Positions 62,212 through 64,000 of a DNA stretch of 64,000 nucleotides are shown here, one piece after another. Source of the stretch: an uncultured Tateyamaria sp. (GTDB taxonomy: Bacteria > Pseudomonadota > Alphaproteobacteria > Rhodobacterales > Rhodobacteraceae); the NCBI RefSeq assembly GCF_947494755.1, contig NZ_CANLVZ010000018.1, positions 1-64,000 of the forward strand. Direction: 5' to 3'. Within the stretch, counting starts at the first letter, position 1. Every line of letters begins with the position of its first letter. Both the position numbers and the translations under genes were made by a program. The notes beneath the pieces are model-generated. The model worked only from the letters and a program-made list of their open reading frames with translations, had not been told where the DNA came from and did no database searches.

Positions 62212-63822
62212 ATGACAAAAGAAATTGTGGCGCAGCTGTCCAAGCTGGCCGATCGAACACCTGCCTATGCCATCGTGGGCGAAGTCGATCTGGTGGTGGT
62301 GCGTTTTGACGATGATATCTCGGTTTTTTACGGACGTTGCCTGCACCGGGGCGCGCTTATGGCGGATGGGTTTGTGCGGGGCAACAATCTGATCTGCGGT
62401 TTGCATGATTGGGACTATCGGCTCGACAGCGGTGTTAGCGAATATGCCAATGACGAGGCGCTGCCCAAATTCAAATCATGGCTCGACGGCGACGACATTT
62501 GCGTCGATGCGGATGAGATCAAGCAATGGGGTTTCGAAAACCCGCAACCCTACAGCCGCGACGCCTATCTTGGTCTCTATGCCGATCCGTCCAAAGGCGC
62601 AGAGGAAGAACCCTATACCGGGCTGATCCAGCAATACGCGCGCGATGGCCTGTCCAAAACCGGGCATCACGGCGTAGTGGATGCGATGGGCGTGTCGCGC
62701 CTTGAACTGCCCGACTGGGACGACATCCAGTTGCTGACCGCACAACTCCACAAGCCACCCTTGCTGGACGGAGATGCGGTAGGCACCGAGGTGGTCATCG
62801 GGCCCAATGCCAAGAAACCGCTCCACCTCGATATTCCGCTGTTCGTGTCGGACATGTCATATGGTGCGCTGTCCGAACCGGCCAAGATCGCGCTGGCGCG
62901 TGGCGCACAGATCGCGGGCACCGGCATTTGTTCGGGCGAAGGCGGGATGCTGCCCGAAGAACAGGACGCCAATTCCAAGTATTTCTACGAACTCGCCTCG
63001 GCCCGGTTCGGGTTCAGTTGGGAGAAGGTCGCCAAAGTGCAGGCATTCCATTTCAAAGGGGGGCAGGCGGCCAAGACCGGAACGGGCGGGCATTTGCCTG
63101 GCCACAAGGTCAACGCCAAAATCGCCGAGGTGCGCGGGCTGGAAGAGGGCGAAGCGGCCATTTCACCGGCCCGCTTTCCGGACTGGACCGACCCCGCGCA
63201 GATCAAGGACTTTGCTGACGAGGTGCGCGACCGCACCGGCGGTATTCCCATCGGCTACAAGCTGAGCGCGCAGCATATCGAAAAGGACATCGATGCGGCG
63301 CTGACCGTGGGTGTGGATTACATCATTCTGGATGGACGCGGCGGTGGGACTGGCGCGTCCCCTACGATCTTCCGCGACAATATCTCTGTGCCGACGATCC
63401 CGGCCTTGGCCCGCGCCCGCGCGCATCTTGACCGGCTTGAGCGGCATGACGTGAGCCTTGTGATCACCGGCGGTTTGCGCAAACCGGCTGACTTCATCAA
63501 GGCGCTGGCCTTGGGTGCCGACGCCATTGCGCTGTCCAACTCGGCAATGCAAGCCATTGGGTGTCTGGCAATGCGCGCCTGCCACACCAACAACTGCCCT
63601 GTCGGGATTGCGAGCCAAAAACCGCATCTGGTCAGCCGCCTGATTGTCGAAAAATCGGCCCGCCAACTGGCCAATTTCTTTGAGGCGAGCACCGAGCTGA
63701 TGCAGGTGATGGCGCGTGCCTGCGGGCATGACCACCTCAATAAATTCAACATCGACGACCTGACCACATGGAAAAAGGACATGTCCGATATCTCGGGCGT
63801 GCCCTTTGGAGGAGTAGCATGA
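62212..63822 (+). CDS. Rieske-glutamate synthase domain fusion protein
   Basis: A 536-residue redox protein. Residues 1-105 are a Rieske domain with [2Fe-2S] ligands Cys43, His45 (RCLHRG) and Cys62, His65 (CGLHDW). Residues from about 110 form a glutamate synthase FMN barrel: FVSDMSYGALSEPAKIALA, GTGGHLPGHKVNAKIAEVRG, DGRGGGTGASPT and the [3Fe-4S] pattern CLAMRACHTNNC (CX5CX4C). No glutaminase domain is present, so it is not a standard glutamate synthase. Start at 62212 is preceded by AGGA. It is coupled by ATGA to a second Rieske gene. Function unknown. Confidence 0.83.
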   Translation: MTKEIVAQLSKLADRTPAYAIVGEVDLVVVRFDDDISVFYGRCLHRGALMADGFVRGNNLICGLHDWDYRLDSGVSEYANDEALPKFKSWLDGDDICVDADEIKQWGFENPQPYSRDAYLGLYADPSKGAEEEPYTGLIQQYARDGLSKTGHHGVVDAMGVSRLELPDWDDIQLLTAQLHKPPLLDGDAVGTEVVIGPNAKKPLHLDIPLFVSDMSYGALSEPAKIALARGAQIAGTGICSGEGGMLPEEQDANSKYFYELASARFGFSWEKVAKVQAFHFKGGQAAKTGTGGHLPGHKVNAKIAEVRGLEEGEAAISPARFPDWTDPAQIKDFADEVRDRTGGIPIGYKLSAQHIEKDIDAALTVGVDYIILDGRGGGTGASPTIFRDNISVPTIPALARARAHLDRLERHDVSLVITGGLRKPADFIKALALGADAIALSNSAMQAIGCLAMRACHTNNCPVGIASQKPHLVSRLIVEKSARQLANFFEASTELMQVMARACGHDHLNKFNIDDLTTWKKDMSDISGVPFGGVA

Positions 63823-64000
63823 CAGAGACACTGGATTGGATCAGCGTAGGCCACACGGGCGACCTGCCCGAAGGCCGGGTAAAGACGGTGACGGCGCGCA
63901 CGACGTCGATTTGTCTATCGCACTTTGACGGGCAGTGGGCCGCGATGAACAACCATTGCCCGCACCAGCGCGGACCCTTGGGCGAAGGCTCGATCGAGCG
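63819..64000 (+). CDS. Rieske domain protein (cut by window edge)
   Basis: The first 60 or so residues of a protein beginning with a Rieske fold: DWISVGHTGDLPEGRVKTVT and then NNHCPHQRGPLGEGSIE, giving the first CxH ligand pair. The second pair and any further domain lie past the edge. In related bacteria I recall such N-termini leading into a thiamine-diphosphate enzyme, but that cannot be checked here. Its ATG overlaps the previous stop by ATGA. Confidence 0.72.
   Translation, partial: MTETLDWISVGHTGDLPEGRVKTVTARTTSICLSHFDGQWAAMNNHCPHQRGPLGEGSIE

Noticed and set aside
1-64000. CRISPR array, tRNA, prophage, toxin-antitoxin or phage-defence island
   Set aside because: No regular repeats, tRNA folds, phage structural genes or known defence domains were seen in any part of the window.

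Overview
The window is high-GC DNA, densely packed on both strands, that reads as chromosome from an alphaproteobacterium of the Rhodobacterales / roseobacter type. The evidence is the protein set (ArfB, YggT, EnvC and CtpA next to GpmI, the MoxR-DUF58-DUF4159 cluster, TRAP transporters, many sugar-acid enzymes) and heavy use of 4-nt ATGA/GTGA start-stop overlaps. I see no rRNA, tRNA, CRISPR, prophage or recognisable defence locus. One IS3-type element is cut by the left edge.

Positions 1-36.6 kb are mostly housekeeping and envelope genes. After the IS end come arfB and a SpoIIAA-like protein with a strong bidirectional terminator. On the minus strand facing that terminator is a very small transcription unit with near-complete Shine-Dalgarno complementarity, then a run holding a queuosine-precursor transporter, a phytase-like esterase, murein endopeptidase MepA, an Atg22/UMF1-type MFS protein and a thioesterase. 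yggT, recQ and yaaA follow on the plus strand, facing a hybrid histidine kinase. A giant alpha-2-macroglobulin (thioester type) is coupled to penicillin-binding protein 1C. These converge stop-to-stop on a four-gene moxR-DUF58-BatA/DUF4159-GATase-like membrane operon. A short plus-strand group follows (DUF1285, SDR, hydroxypyruvate isomerase-like, DUF2798), then polA and three small minus-strand genes, then gpmI-envC-ctpA.

Positions 36.6-62 kb form a large sugar-acid catabolism region. A minus-strand operon (enolase-superfamily dehydratase, 2-hydroxyacid dehydrogenase, FAH-family hydrolase, IlvD/Edd dehydratase, SDR) has the parts of a non-phosphorylative aldonate route giving pyruvate plus a hydroxy acid. 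Divergent from it are a beta-hydroxyacid dehydrogenase, a DenD-like dehydrogenase and a class II cytochrome c. A GntR/FCD regulator is divergent from a TRAP transporter operon that continues into UxaA, a PhyH-type dioxygenase, a GarR-like reductase, a DMT permease and KDG kinase. UxuB and UxaC lie opposite. UxuA sits in a chain with four Gfo/Idh/MocA oxidoreductases. Together UxaC, UxuB, UxuA, UxaA and KdgK can take glucuronate, and probably galacturonate, to KDPG. Downstream KDPG aldolase is not in the window.

The right end (62.2-64.0 kb) starts an operon encoding a Rieske-glutamate-synthase-domain fusion lacking a glutaminase domain, coupled to a second Rieske protein cut by the window edge. 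This, the four-oxidoreductase cassette and the tiny strong-SD unit near 1.4 kb are the parts I find least explained by known systems.
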